Below are positions 34,915-61,324 of a DNA stretch of 64,000 nucleotides, piece after piece. The notes beneath the pieces are model-generated. The model worked only from the letters and a program-made list of their open reading frames with translations, ran no database searches and had not been told where the DNA came from. The stretch comes from Achatina immaculata (lineage: Eukaryota; Mollusca; Gastropoda; Stylommatophora; Achatinidae), in assembly GCA_009760885.1 (NCBI GenBank), contig CM019719.1, positions 32,323,584-32,387,583 on the forward strand. The letters run 5' to 3'. The position numbers and the translations under genes were made by a program. Every line of letters starts with the position of its first letter. Position 1 is the first letter of the stretch.

Positions 34915-36240
34915 AACTATTAAATTCATCTTTGTATCTGCACCAAAGAAGCTAGGACTAAAGAGTGTGAAGACTACAGAACAATAAGTCTTTCACCGCA
35001 TATCACAAAACTACCGTTGAGACTTATTATGAAAAGAACTAGGCACAGAATATAGATAGAAACATGAGATGAGCAGTTTGGGTTTATAGGAGGTAAAATT
35101 GCACATAATGCCATGTATACGCTTAGAATTTTTATAGAGAGAATTTTAGAAGTACAGAAATACTTATTTATGTGCTTCACTGACTATACCAATGCATAAA
35201 GTAAACATGATGAAATCATAAAAATGTTAGAAGATATAAATACTGACGACAACGATCTAAGAATACAGAATAAGACATGTGTTGAAATCAAGAAGCAGCC
35301 ATTAGGATAAAAAAAAGTATGACAGGCAAATATCAACAAATAAAACAAGGAGCTGGACAATGTTGGATCCTCTCACCAGATTTTTTGTCACTGTACAGCT
35401 AAAATACGATGGGAGAAATTAAAAACAAGCTAGAGATTCGAGTTGGAGGCTATAACGTGAACAATCTACAATATGTCGATAATACAGTACTTATAGTCAA
35501 AAATGAAAAAAAAGCCTACAGAAATTATTAGATAAAGTAGTAAAAGAAAGTGTGAAGAAAAGACTCATCCTAAACAGCAAGAAAACAAACAATGGTTATA
35601 TATAGAAGTGCGCATCTAAACCGCAATGTTAAAATACAAAGAACAACCTCCAATCAAGAACACACTTATAAATATCTGAGCACGCGAGTAACACCAGAAG
35701 GAAAACGCACAACTGAAAACAAGAATAGAATATGTCAAAGCAAACTGACTTACAAACAAATGAAAAACATTTTGTGCGATGCAAGTCTATCACTGAAGCA
35801 GTTAGAAAGACAGTTCTAAAATGCTACATTTAGCCTGTTCTACTCTGTAGAGGTGAATCTTGGACAGTGAACAGATCGATATAAAGATCGCTAGACGAAG
35901 CAGAGATGTTGTTTCTTAGAAGAGTCTTAGGGTACCATAAACAGCTAAGATGACAAACAGGGAATGTCCAAGAAAAGAAAATATAGGTTGAAATGTAATT
36001 AAATCCACAGGAAAACTACATTCATCATTCATTCTATAATGAGAAGGGTAGGGTTTGAAACAACAGGAAAGATAAATGGAAAGAGAGTGAGGGAAAGACC
36101 AATAGAAAAAAAATCATGGACAGTCTAACGCCATGGCATAATAACAAAAAATCATCAATAGAGGGATGAGAAATATCAAGAACCGAGATCTATGGCATTT
36201 CCATCAACGTCTTCCAGCATGGCATCTGATAGTAATGAAT
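34915..36240 (+). pseudogene. Decayed RTE LINE, RT domain to C-terminus
   Basis: Recognisable blocks in order: P-K-K-L, E-D-Y-R-T-I-S-L-S-P-H-I-T-K-L, E-Q-F-G-F-I-G-G-K, C-F-T-D-Y-T, Q-G-A-G-Q-C-W-I-L-S-P and V-G-G-Y-N-V-N-N-L. A thumb region and a C-terminal tail end at 'catggcatctga'. Many stops and frameshifts. Diverged from the 20560 element and matched by 32778-33010. Confidence 0.8.
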
Positions 36241-36604
36241 CTGAAAACATGACAGTAGAAGCACTGACGTTTAGATAATTAGCGCTGGATTTAGACATAC
36301 GCTTAGTAAATTACAGCTTAGGGCCTCATAATTCGCAGAGCCCCATAAAAAGGGGCCCGAAGCTTTAAATAGTTTAGAATCTCCCCAAATCTAAACCTGG
36401 CACTGTAGTTATTAGCTAAATGTTAAGCTAATCTTTATAAACTGTTTTTCCTGTAGTGCGTTTTTTTGTCAGTGTTGCTCGAGTGTATTTCCATTTGACT
36501 TTTTAAAAAATCACATCCTTGAAATAGATTAATACTGCACCAATGAAAGCTGATATGAGAGGAAAGCGGATCATTTCTGCCGAATTCTAGAACATTATTC
36601 TTAA

Positions 36605-36715
36605 CCCAACCCTCTGTGTGTGTTTGTGTTTGTGTGTGTGAGTGAGTGAGTAAGTGAATGAGTGAGTGAGTGAGTGAGTAAGTGAATGAGTGAGTGAGTG
36701 CGTACGTGAGTGAGG
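36605..36715. repeat. GT and GAGT microsatellite
   Basis: A short (GT)n run followed by (GAGT)n with GAAT interruptions. Confidence 0.9.
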
Positions 36716-37379
36716 AGATTGATTTTCACCGCACTTTTTGAATACAGAAACAGTTAACAGCAGCAAAAATGCAATGAAGACTCCTTAAAGGGAAAGATGA
36801 CAAGGCTCGTTTCTCAACACATGGATGCATGTCAAAAGACAGAACCTTAAAACGAGGAAAAGACATGACGAGGAATAAGGAGAGTGATATGATAGATACC
36901 TCTTCTGGGGAAATAGTTACTTTTTTCACCCTTCGTCACTTAGAGTGAGAAAGACTGAATGATATCAGAAGGTAGCAGATCCAAGACCAGACTGATGAAC
37001 AGGAGTTAGTCATGAGATCTACTCAATTAAAAGTAGAAGACAAGAAGTATTCAAGGAAGAAGACACTCTCGGGCTACTGCGAGAAATAGAAAAAGAAAGG
37101 TTAGGGTAGAAATATAGGAAGAAAAATGTGACAAAAGTGAGGTAAAACAGCAATAAACTGAAACAGCTGCCCTGGAAATGACCTGAGTGGAGAAAGTTTA
37201 TATGAGTCTAAAACCAACAGAAAGCTGAGGAAAGGGGGAATATGCGCGCGCAGTGCGGTATAGCTGGAAAAAAAACAATACAGATAGTCTTCTCATGCCG
37301 CAGAAACACCTCTTGGATTTAATATTATCTCCCATATTTTCTTTAACTTGTTGATCACTAGATGTAGTCACTTCTTACA

Positions 37380-37690
37380 TCCTTTCTGTGACGTTAAACA
37401 TCACATAGGGCCAGCATGGTAGTTCGCCCAGTTTTCCTGTTTTCGGCCAGCTGTTCAACCTCATAAAAAGACTTTATTCCCACTAAACTGGGCTCTTTTA
37501 ACAATATCCTTTTCAGAGTTTCACATGGTCGACCTCTTTTTCTATGGCCTGTTGCGTTCCAGTTGGTAGCTTTTTTTTTATTTTTTTTATTCTCTGGCTG
37601 TTTCTTCTCATCACATGACCTACATATGTCCATCTCCTTTTTCTGATCACACATGAGACAGGTTGTTCTTTGCTCATCTATCTTACCTCA
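37380..37690 (-). pseudogene. LINE (family B) 3' end, diverged
   Basis: Minus strand: C-D-Q-K-K-E-M-D-I-C, then W-N-A-T-G-H-R-K-R-G-R-P-C-E-T-L-K-R-I and A-L-C-D-V, ending near the usual 'cacagaaagga' tail. Older than the copy at 31758. Confidence 0.75.
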
Positions 37691-37850
37691 GCCTTTAGAT
37701 TTAGTCTTTAGCGGCCTTTTATTGCAAACTCCAGAAGGAGTCAGGTATCCATTTCTACGCCTGGGTAACAGGACCTTCTTTGGCAGGTTTCGAACGACCG
37801 ACCGAACATCGCTATGAAAGACAACCGCACTAACCTCTTGGCTACGCAAA
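37691..37850 (-). mobile_element. tRNA-derived SINE
   Basis: Minus strand begins with an A-box-like GCCAAGAGGTTAGTGCGG, then a B-box-like GTTCGAAACC. A central region follows with 'tacccaggcgtagaaatgga', shared with the SINEs at 9225 and 48640. A truncated relative lies at about 37990-38100. Confidence 0.7.
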
Positions 37851-38211
37851 CACTCATACTCTAGGCTGTCCCTCTTACTCTTTATTGCAATCAGTTCAGG
37901 AACTCATTGTAGAACTCTGTGCTAGCAATAGTCGGAAAGGCAACCTGTAAAGGTATTCCCATAACAAATGCTGTAGGGAATGAAGCGTTAGAGACTTCAT
38001 TATACTGGGCCATCAGCGTACGAGGTAGGATGACCAGTTCCTTTCCTCGCTGCCTTTCCTTCCCAGATGTTCTCTCTTACACATTTTAAGCGGCTGGGTC
38101 TACCTCAGCCTGTATAAGATACCGTAATTATTGTGACAAACTACCCAAAAAAAGGAGGTGGGGGGGGGGGAGATAATGGATAATGTAACACACCACTTCT
38201 TGTATTTCTGG

Positions 38212-39184
38212 CAAGAGAACAAATTTTGTATGATTAGACCTCGAAAAAATCGTAGACAAAGCACTTTAGTGAGACGCGAGAGAAAGAAAAATCACAAGAG
38301 AATTACCTGGGATTCGAACACGGACTCCGGTAGGACGAGCAGCCGTCTAGCCACGAGAGAACAGCTTACTATCGACTTAGCCAACTAGCACCCCAAAAAA
38401 GGTGTTTTGTTGACATAGTCTTTAGTAACCGCTCAGCAAACATAAGGGATCGTGACACCCGGAAAGAAACGAGGCCGTGACACAGAAATTCCGTAGCTTA
38501 GATTCATTCTCTCTAGCAGGTACCAACTAGACAAACATACACACGGTCTCCTGCCATGTCTGGTGCAAACTTGGACAACAATAACAAACGAACGAATACT
38601 TATTACATGAAGTTAGTTTCGGATATAGATTTAATGAACAATTTTTTATAATTTTTTATAAATAGGAAACTACGAGGCTTTGGTACAGTAAAGCAATAGA
38701 ACAAATTTTGTATGATTAGACCTCGAAAAAATCGTAGACAAAGCACCTTAGTGAGACGCGAGAGAAAGAAAAATCACAAGAGAATTACCTGGGATTCGAA
38801 CACGGACTCCGGTAGGACGAGCAGCCGTCTAGCCACGAGAGAACAGCTTACTATCGACTTAGCCAACTAGCACCCCAAAAAAGGTGTTTTGTTGACATAG
38901 TCTTTAGTAACCGCGGTTACACCTTTTTTGGGGTGCTAGTTGGCTAAGTCGATAGTAAGCTGAGCGGTTACTAAAGACTATGTCAACAAAACACCTTTTT
39001 TGGGGTGCTAGTTGGCTAAGTCGATAGTAAGCTGTTCTCTCGTGGCTAGACGGCTGCTCGTCCTACCGGAGTCCGTGTTCGAATCCCAGGTAATTCTCTT
39101 GTGATTTTTCTTTCTCTCGCGTCTCACTAAAGTGCTTTGTCTACGATTTTTTCGAGGTCTAATCATACAAAATTTGTTCTCTTG
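38212..39184. mobile_element. 973-bp element with 226-bp TIRs containing a tRNA-like segment
   Basis: Flanked by CTTGTATTTCTGG at 38199-38211 and 39185-39197. Left arm 38212-38437 and right arm 38959-39184 are inverted and almost identical, starting CAAGAGAACAAATTTTG. Each arm carries a tRNA-like stretch with GTTCGAATCC (B-box-like) and an inner TTGGCTAAGTCG. A third arm copy (38697-38912, same orientation as the left arm) and an extra inverted piece (38917-38958) fill part of the centre. The tRNA-like heads point inward and the tails outward. No ORF for a transposase. I do not recognise the class. Confidence 0.8.
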
Positions 39185-39199
39185 CTTGTATTTCTGGCA

Positions 39200-39945
39200 C
39201 AGTTTGATCAAGTATCACTGAACTTAAAACTCCAGTGTGTGGTTTTGTGATATTTATCGACAAAAGAAAACTCTGTTCATTCATTTACAGTTTATTTATC
39301 CAAATTCCAACCTAACCAAGCAAAGCAAATGTTCGCCGGCTTCCTACATAAAATGTAATTGCTTTTAACTATTTAAGACCTTTCAAAAAAAATGTCGCTA
39401 GCTGTGATACGTTAATTGTCCAGCTGAGCACTGTGATTCTCAAACAAACAAACAAGCAATTTAAAACTTCTCTTTAAGAATATGTAGCTTCATGATTTAA
39501 AAAAAAAAATCTTAGTTGAGGAGTAATTTGTAGGCGAGATTAACCTTTTTTTTTTCTATGCCTTGTTAAAGATTTTTTAAAAACTAGATTTTATTCTTAA
39601 TTACGTAAGTAATAATTTGTAGCAATTATCATTTTTATATGTTTAGCTATTATTAGACAGCTCAATTCACACTGTAAGATGGGGTGGGAGTGAACAGGAA
39701 AGGGGAAGGGGGATGACACTATTTAGGAAAATGAAACTTTGTATAAATTCACATCGAGATTTTATCTGTTTAAAACTAGATATGAAAGGGTTAAACTATA
39801 TTTGTAGACATGGGCATCGTTCATTGTAGATGAAGTTGTTCTGTAATTTACTGACTACATTTTGAACTGAAATAACACTCGAGAAAATAACATTTAGAAG
39901 TAAAAATAATCTCTTATAAACAATCATTTAGTTTTCTTTAGTAGA
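39200..39945. other. No gene recognised
   Basis: AT-rich; nothing identifiable beyond short homopolymer runs. Confidence 0.5.
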
Positions 39946-39949
39946 AAGG

Positions 39950-40550
39950 TTGAGGACGGTAATGAATGTCCAGTCTCCTCTCTCCCTCGATTTGATGGCA
40001 CACTCATTCAGGCTGTAACCTGTCTACTTTCGAATGTTATCTTCCCATCTACATCTCTGTTTACTTCTCATTCCTGTTCCTTCAGTCTTTCCCTCCAGAA
40101 TGGCCTTCGGTATATTATCATGTCTTTTATCGTGGCCAAAGTATTTTGTTTCCTGGACACTTATTTCTTTAAAAAAAATTCACGTTGCGCTTGTAGTTAT
40201 TCTAATAGTTGTACTTTCGTTCTTGTTATTTTCCATGAGGCATGACTTACTTTCCTGTGTATCCACCTTTCTGCTTTATTTATCACTCTCTCCTACTTTT
40301 TTTATTGTCCAAGTTAGTTTTCTTAAAAATGCTGAAGTCGCCAGCTTCGTCTACTCCCCTCCTCCTCCCCCCCCCCCCACACCCCTGCATGTCTCGGACT
40401 ATCAGTTACGGGTCATGCCAAGATAAATAGCTTGCGTGGCTTAATATATCTTCTGTAGACCTTCACGGAGTATTTCAAGATCTTGTTATTTTTAACTTTG
40501 ATGATTCCACTTCACGCTGCTCTGGACTTTGTTTGCAACCCAGTTTCTCA
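39950..40550 (-). pseudogene. LINE 3' fragment
   Basis: Minus strand reads, with breaks, K-Y-F-G-H-D-K-R-H-D-N-I-P-K-A-I-L-E-G-K and a W-E-D-N-I-R-K block. Ends near 39955. The longer plus-strand frames here are antisense shadows. Confidence 0.65.
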
Positions 40551-40574
40551 AACTGTAAGAAAAGGTGAAAGAAG

Positions 40575-40795
40575 TAACAACAATGTGTGATATACATATA
40601 CTTGTATATCTATAGTCCTACACATACTTAAATGTATATAGTCTATATATATATATGCGTATGTCTATAGTCTATACATATACTCGTACTTGTATGTCTA
40701 TAGTCTTTACATATACATGTACGTCTATAGTCTTTACATATACTTGTATGTCTATAGTTTATACATATACGTTCATGTTTATAGTCTATTTGAAA
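40575..40795. repeat. ~28-bp AT-rich minisatellite
   Basis: Five to six diverged units of 'tacttgtatgtctatagtc' and 'tatacatata'. Lies about 200 bases before the first GPCR exon found. Confidence 0.8.
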
Positions 40796-41035
40796 GGAAG
40801 TGAAGCCGCAAATAAAATAACAGAAGCGATTATCTCAGTCTCCCACTAACTTAAAAGTGAGACAACTTCCCGCAATTCTGATAACGCCATACTGGCACTG
40901 ACGTTGTTACCTTTGGATTTTAAAAAAGCTGATAAGGAGAAATTTTTTACTTTAAGCCATAGTGCAAGTTTTCCATTTTTCTTCTAAAAGACCGTGGCCA
41001 ATGTGACCTCGTCCAACAGCAGTCTTTGTGATATC

Positions 41036-54603
<13,568 letters not shown>

Positions 54604-54764
54604 AATGGAAAACGACAAAGGTAACAAACAAAGTTTTAATGCGAACAGGATGAAACAATAAATTAATTAAACTGAACTCCTAAATAATGTTCACTCTAAG
54701 CTGGGCGGCAGTGCATGAACATAAATCATACCGCGTACGTAAGTTTATACGTCGTGTAAAGAAA

Positions 54765-54770
54765 AATAAA
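54765..54770 (+). promoter_or_regulatory. Candidate polyadenylation signal of the GPCR gene
   Basis: AATAAA about 160 bases past the stop. Another AATAAA lies at 54657-54662; either could serve. Confidence 0.45.
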
Positions 54771-54861
54771 TTTGCTACTTGTATTTTTTAGTCCTCTCTT
54801 TTTTTTTTTTTTACTCTGAGCCGTGTTGGAGCTGAAGAAAATACGATAGCGCAAATAGAAC

Positions 54862-55130
54862 GTGTTTTACTACTTTCTTTTGATTTTATATAGAATGTAT
54901 TGTACTACTTTCTTTTGTTTTTATTTAGACTGTATTGTACTACTTTCTTTTGATTTTATATAGAATGTATTTTACTACTTTCTTTTGATTTTATGAAGAA
55001 TGTATTTTATTACTTTCTTTTGATTTTATATAGAATGCATTTTACTACTTTCTTTTGATTTTATACAGAATGCATTTTACTACTTTCTTTTGATTTTATA
55101 CAGAATGCATTTTACTACTTTCTTTTGATT
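54862..55130. repeat. 35-bp minisatellite, ~8 units
   Basis: Unit 'actactttcttttgatttta' plus 'tatagaatgtattgt', just beyond the GPCR 3' end. Confidence 0.92.
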
Positions 55131-55189
55131 TTAATACTTTTCAAAAATTAGAATGTTAAATTATACTCCTTACTTTGACATTATTACGC

Positions 55190-55540
55190 ACATTTAGCTT
55201 TTAAGTATCCTCCTTATAAAGCCCATCTCTCTTACAAGGAGGATACTGCACAGAAAGCTAAGTGTCGTTTTTTTTGTCATCTATTTTTCGTGTTTTTATC
55301 TGTTGTTTTGTTTTTGTATGTGGTCCTTGAAAAAGGCTTTTTGCCGAAATATTATTGGAATGGTGTATGTCTTTAATCCATATGTGGTCATAATAATTTC
55401 TGCCATTCTTGTTTCTACCCAATTTCCTGCCTCTTTTTATCATTTTTTTTTTTGGTGGTAAAACGGAACCATACATCTATTTCATTACTGAAAGCAGTTT
55501 TACCGCAGTCGTCATTTCTCTTATCTGTCACATCTGCAGA
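55190..55540. repeat. Dispersed repeat, copy 2
   Basis: Shares 'ccttgaaaaaggct', 'gccgaaatatt' and the later 'accgcagtcgtcattt' with 19900-20290. A short inverted pair 'ctccttataaag' / 'cttacaaggag' lies at its left edge. Unclassified. Confidence 0.5.
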
Positions 55541-56104
55541 TAAAATAATTTTAGAATATATCTGGACACAGGTTGAAAGTTCTGCATACGAAACTCAGAA
55601 TGTTAGAAGGCACAATGCCCCTAACCCCGACTGCATTAAAAATAAATCAGTGACGAAGATGATGACCCGCTAATCATTTTGGGAACAGAATGGATTTGTT
55701 TTTTAAAAGGATGAAAATATTCTAGGAGAAAATGCTGAAAAAAGCAGCACAGCCTGAACAGCCACAGAATAGATACAGCTGTAACGTAACTGAAAAGGAA
55801 TAAAATAAAAGTAGGAAGTAGGAAATTGATTTTGTCGTCAATATTAACAAGTATGAAAACTTTTCTTTTTTTCATATAACAATTATATTTTATCACAGCT
55901 TCAAGGACTTGCCTGGATTTTGCAGAATATACGGTGCGACAAAGGTCTCCAAACCCTTCAGACCATGGACCTACCTGTGAAATTTCATGTGGGTCCTGTA
56001 CCCCCAAATATTTGTTATGTGAAGATAATTTAATAAATAAAACTTACTTTTAACTAAAGATCCTAAAACAATAAAAGATAAAGGTAAAATCCCCATTTCC
56101 ATCT
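55541..56104. other. No gene recognised
   Basis: AT-rich. The stretch 55950-56000 ('aggtctccaaacccttcaga') is reminiscent of hAT-type MITE ends, as is 11355-11375, but no partner end could be defined. Confidence 0.4.
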
Positions 56105-56352
56105 CATTAAGGCATATTGGGGATACGATGTTATCCCCGTATTTCCAAGACCTTCGGCACACGAAAGTCTGATGTGGTCAGTGTCACACCTGCCCGCACT
56201 TACCTTCCCAGATTTCTCTGGTACTCATTTTTAGAGGTTGGGTGGACCTCGGGGTCTTTCTGGTGTGGTGATAAAAAAAAATTCCGCTTGAAACCGGTAC
56301 TATCTGGTTAGAAGACCGAGCGCCCAACCGGTCAGCAAGCCCGGCCACTATA
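56105..56352 (-). mobile_element. tRNA-derived SINE
   Basis: Minus strand begins with tRNA-like GGGCTTGCTGACCGGTTGGG and a B-box-like GGTTTCAAGC, followed by a body with 'ccacccaacctct'. It differs in sequence from the 9225 family. Confidence 0.7.
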
Positions 56353-56394
56353 ATTATAATGACTTCATAAATTAATTTATCTACCTCGTGAATA

Positions 56395-56825
56395 GTCCTA
56401 CTCTATGTACTACTCTATGGAAGCGAATGCTGGAAAATCACCAAAACCATAGAAAACAAGTTGAATTCTTTCCAGACTAAATGTTTACGAAGAATTAGAA
56501 AAATATTTTGGCCAAACACTATAAGAAATAACATCTTATTAGCAGAAATGCAGATGAAACCACTGACAACAATTATTGAGGAAAGACGCTGGCGATGGTT
56601 GGGACATGTGCTCCGAATGACTGACAACTCACTACCAAAAATAGCACTAAGATGGACACCACAGGGGAGCAGAAGTAAGGGTAGACCAAAAGAGACATGG
56701 AGAAGAACAACAGAAAGGATGTTGAGCAATAGAGGGCTCACCTGGGCAAGAGCAGAAAAAAAGGCGAAGGACAGGCATTTGTGGAAAACCCTTGCGGAAG
56801 TCCCATGTTCCCTGGGCACTTAAGG
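56395..56825 (+). pseudogene. LINE (family D) C-terminal fragment
   Basis: Encodes Y-G-S-E-C-W-K-I-T-K-T, C-L-R-R-I, R-R-W-R-W-L-G-H-V-L-R-M, K-G-R-P-K-E-T-W-R-R-T and D-R-H-L-W-K-T-L-A. Ends at the same base as the 30388 copy and is followed by (AG)n. Confidence 0.88.
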
Positions 56826-57354
56826 TTCAGAGAGAGAGAGAGAGAATAGTCCTAATGACACAAGTTGGGGTCGATATCGGTCACTTTAGGGAGTCCTTCA
56901 GTGCAGATGTCTTTGTCAACAGTAAATCAATCCTCGATGCCACACAGTAGATATTCCATTCAGTTAATGAAAATATACAAGTTATTGGTATACATTGTAC
57001 AAGTCTGGTATGATTAGCTATTTGTATGATAGTCTGATCTCATTTTCAAAAAGAAGCTGCTTCAGTAAATGAATCTTCACACAGCGAGAAAGATTATTTA
57101 TCTTTTTCTAGATCCTCTGACAATCCATATGAAGTTAAAAACACCAGCCAGAGCTGTTTTGTCTGCAAAGAAAGGTGACCGTACGTACATCTTTTGTCTG
57201 AAGATATACATGGGAGCAATGAAAGTTTGTCACAATTTACGGCAGCTAAAGCTTTGAAAATTTGCCTTAGAAAAAAATTACTGAAAGAACGTTCTGGGAG
57301 ACAAAACGCCCAGGCAACAATTATATTGTAACAGTATGCAGCAACAGCTACATG

Positions 57355-57790
57355 GTAGCATAACAGAACAATAACTATATGATAACATAACAGAACAATA
57401 ACTATATGATAAAATAACAGAACAATAACTATATGGTAACATAACAGAACAATAACTATATGGTAATATAACAGAACAATAACTATATGGTAACATAACA
57501 GAACAACAACTATATGATAACATAACAGAACAACAACTTTATGGTAACATAACAGAACAATAACTATATGGTAATATAACAGAACAATAACTATATGGTA
57601 ACATAACAGACAAACAACTATATGATAACATAACAGAACAATAACTATATGGTAACATAACAGAACAACAACTATATGGTAACATAACAGACCAACAACT
57701 ATATGATAACATAACAGAACAATAACTATATGGTAACATAACAGAACAACAACTATATGGTAACATAACAGAACAACAACTATGTGGTAA
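57355..57790. repeat. 27-bp minisatellite, ~16 units
   Basis: Unit 'ataacagaacaataactata' plus 'tggtaac', degenerating to 58060. Its multiple-of-three period creates a 237-residue minus-strand frame rich in L-C-Y-H-I-V that is not a credible gene. Confidence 0.93.
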
Positions 57791-58554
57791 CATAATACAA
57801 AATACAACTAGTAACAGAATATGAAAAAAAACTATTCAGTAAGATAAAACAAAAAAACTATGTGACAGCAGAATACAGCAGTTATATGACAAAAGAATAC
57901 AATTATATGACAAAAGAATGTTATATGACAAAAGAATGCAATATCTATGGCAAACGATTACAAGATCTACGTAATAACAGGATACACAACTATAAGACAA
58001 CGGATTACAACAATTATATGACAACAGAATACTACATCTTTATAGAATACAATACCTATGTGATAACAAAACCAAGTTTAAAGAGAAAAAAACAAACGTG
58101 TCTGCATTAACAGTTATGATGACGGCTGCGTGTGCTCCTAGCTACACATCATGCTTGTTACTTGTCTGCAGGCATACTCCGCCATTGACAATACGAACAT
58201 GAATTACCTTCGACCAAAAGATGAGGTATATCTTCAAACACATGCATTCTTAATCCGGGATCCTTTTGGGGGTACGGGGACCCAAATAAAAGAAGCATGG
58301 AGCTCGATCTCTGACCAGTTTTAGATTAGAACTTTCTTTCCTGTTCAGTTCCTAGCTATCATCCATATGTGAAGTAAAACAAAGCTAATAATATCCTTTG
58401 AAGTCATACTGGTACGTAATGAGACTGGAGATGATTACGATTACGACAGGCTGAAAGGGGGATATAAAGACCATATTGGGCAATCCGTTTGGGGCTATGT
58501 AATCAATAGTAACAAAGATTAAATAGTTTGAGCAACTGTACGGATTATTTGAAG

Positions 58555-58830
58555 TACTTGATTGTGGATTATCCCTGTGAAATGTGTGACAATAGTTTAT
58601 TCCCATGAGATGTGTGACAGCAGATTATCCCCATGAAATGTGTGGTAACAGATTATCCCTGTGAAATATGTGACATTAGTTTATTCCCATGAGATGTGTG
58701 ACAGTAGATTATCTTCGTGAAGTGTGTGACAACAGATTATCCCTATGAAATGTGTGACAGCAGATTATCTTCGTGAAGTGTGTGACAACAGATTATCCAC
58801 TTGAATTGTGTGAAAAGAGATTATCTCGTA
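58555..58830. repeat. ~28-30-bp minisatellite, ~9 units
   Basis: Unit 'agattatccctgtgaaatgt' plus 'gtgacaac', with sequence drift. Confidence 0.88.
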
Positions 58831-59364
58831 AAGTATATGACATCAAATTATCCCTACATAAGAAGTAAAAAGACTATTCAACTTCAACACAAAATAGTTA
58901 CTACGCTGTGACAGCACTAGCAGACGCTGGTGTTGAGTAAGTCCAGAATGTTGAGAAACTCTAGAATTGGTCGTTCTCTTAAGGTAGGGCTATCATGAAG
59001 TTAGTAAAAGTAAAAATCAAATTTACATTTCTTCTGTCATCATTTTTGACAAGTTACAACTGGTTATATTCAAATAATTTAAAAGGCATCTTACATTGAA
59101 CAATACATATTGTCTCTGTGAGTAATCGAGTGATGTCAGGGTTATTGTAGATGATGGGATTAGATTAGAAAATGCTTCATAACGGAATTGTTAACGTGTT
59201 ATTCGCTTGTGGCTTAACATTTCCTCGTGTTATCAAATCCAGGATTCCGTTCTCTGTCAGTTTATTGCAGATTTTACAGTCTTCGTGGCATGCTTAAAAT
59301 TTTGTAGACTGATTCTGCCAGCTTTACTCTTCCACTCTACTGTGCATGGTTCTGGCTGTTACCA

Positions 59365-59680
59365 CCTTATATCTTACATCCTCCCCGTGCCGTCTTGCGT
59401 CACATAGGCCTCGCAGTGTGTCTCGACATGTCTCTACACTGGGCAAGCTTCTTAGTCTCAAGGGATATGATGGCAGTAATCTTAGCCCCTCTTGTCAGTG
59501 TTCTCTTTAGGGTCTCTCGAAGCTGGCCTCGTTTTTTTTTCGTTTTTTTTCCAGATGTGTCCCATTTGATGGCTTGCTTTGTGATTCTCTAATTGTTTCT
59601 TCTCATCACGTGATCCACGCGTGCCCACCCTCTTTCCTTGATCACCGCCGTGGCATGGAATCCGTCCATCTCCACTGAGA
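59365..59680 (-). pseudogene. LINE (family B) 3' end, diverged
   Basis: Begins with the characteristic tail 'cttatatcttacatcctccc' (plus-strand view), then 'gtcacataggcctcgca' and the basic C-terminal region. Older than the copies at 31758 and 62666. Confidence 0.72.
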
Positions 59681-59945
59681 GACCTAATGTTGCCAGCTAT
59701 TTCTTACTAGACTGTGTCCGACGGAAATAAAATAGCCTACATCAGGTCTCAATATTGTCCCCTGGTCAGTTACTATCCAAAACAAGGACAGTACTTCTCA
59801 TACATGTGCTTGTAAAACAATCTTATACATAAACAGCCCCGGGGGGGGGCGGTGGGGTGGGTACAACATTATATATAAACAGAAGGTGGGTGGGGGGACA
59901 GTCTGGCTCTCTCGTCGTTCCTGTGTAGAATAGTACACCCTTGTG

Positions 59946-61210
59946 AAAGGTCCGACAATTAAGTAATGAGACTGATTTTATTATGGCCAAGACAAAAATG
60001 CCATCTATGAAACAAAGCACGGAATCCAGAAGAGGCAACCTTCATCTATGATCTGGCAACTTTTCATCGCCGCCCAATAAGCAGACGACAAACAAGCCGC
60101 CATTTTGTTGACCTAGTCAGAAGTGCATTGTTACGTAATCAGCATGGAGCGAAAATCTAACATTAAATTCTGTATAAAACTCGGAAAAAGTGCTATTGAG
60201 ACAGTTGAATTGATGCGGCAAGTTTATGGGTTGAATTGTTTATCTCGTGTACAGATATCACGATTCAAAAGTGGTGTGGAAACGATTACAAATGCATCTA
60301 GACATGGACGCCCAATTTCTGTTTGTAATGAGGAACTCATTGCACAAGTCAGAGAACGGATACAAGAAGATCGTTGTTTGACTGTGAGGATGATGGCACA
60401 TGAATTTGGTGTTAACCTAGAAACCATTCGTAAAATGTTAGTGGAAGATTTGGACAAGAAAAAAGTTGCTTGCCTGTTTGTATCACATTCATTGTCTGAT
60501 GACTACAAACATCAGCGTGTTGAGTACACAAAAGGCATCATCAAGAAGTGTTGTAGAAATAAAAATTTCTTAAATTTGATTGTTACAGAGGATGAAACAT
60601 GGATTTTCCGCTATGATCCCACAGCTAAACTTAAAGTTCTCAGTGGAAGTTATCATCATCACCAAAAGGCAAAAAAAAAATCGTCTTCAAAAATCTAAAG
60701 TGAATACAATGTTGGTGTGCTTCCACTACAGCAAATGAGCTATTCAAAAAGAATTTATTCCAGAGGGACAGACTGTCACTGCCAAAGTTTATTTAAGTAT
60801 TTTGAAACGCCTTTTGAAAAGGACTCTCCGAGTCTGACCCGAGTATTCAATACCTGGCAGTTTTTTCCTTCTTCATGATAATGCACCGGTTCACCGGGCA
60901 GTAGTTGTACAGGAATTTTTGGCCCAAAAACAAGTGTGTGTTCTCAACCATTCACCCTGTTCTCCAGATTTGTCTCCCTGCGATTATTTTCTATTCCCAA
61001 AATTAAAGTTACCATTGAAAGGACGCTTCTTTGATGACATCCAAAGGGCCGTAACATCGAGTTTAAGGGTCATACTAACAGAAGAACTGTAGAGGTCGTT
61101 CCAGTGTTTGTTAGATCGTGCCAGTCGCTGTATCAATGCACAAGGGGCTTACTTTGAATTTCATTTTTTAAATGTAATTAGTCTCATTGTTTACTTAATT
61201 GTCGGACTTT
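59946..61210 (+). mobile_element. mariner-like transposon, ~1.27 kb, with TIRs
   Basis: Left end AAAGGTCCGACAATTAAGTA and right end (reversed) AAAGTCCGACAATTAAGTA are inverted repeats of about 30 bp, including ATGAGACT. Length and gene order fit the mariner family. I do not see a clean TA duplication. Confidence 0.85.
60144..60698 (+). pseudogene. mariner transposase, N-terminal frame; C-terminal part frameshifted
   Basis: The N-terminal DNA-binding half has two helix-turn-helix regions (R-V-Q-I-S-R-F-K; L-E-T-I-R-K-M-L). The first catalytic motif is V-T-E-D-E-T-W-I-F. The frame is lost near 60690, but later sequence still codes H-D-N-A-P-V-H (second Asp, ~60883) and S-P-D-L-S-P-C-D-Y (third Asp, ~60965), then F-P-K-L-K. 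DD34D type. Inactive. Confidence 0.82.
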
Positions 61211-61324
61211 GTATGTTTACGACTAAAGATGTCTTAATCCTATTCAACATCTTTAGACGTTTACCTACAATTTAGGTCCCTCTTAAAGGTGAACGCCTAA
61301 TGAGGATACCCTTACGACAGTGTC

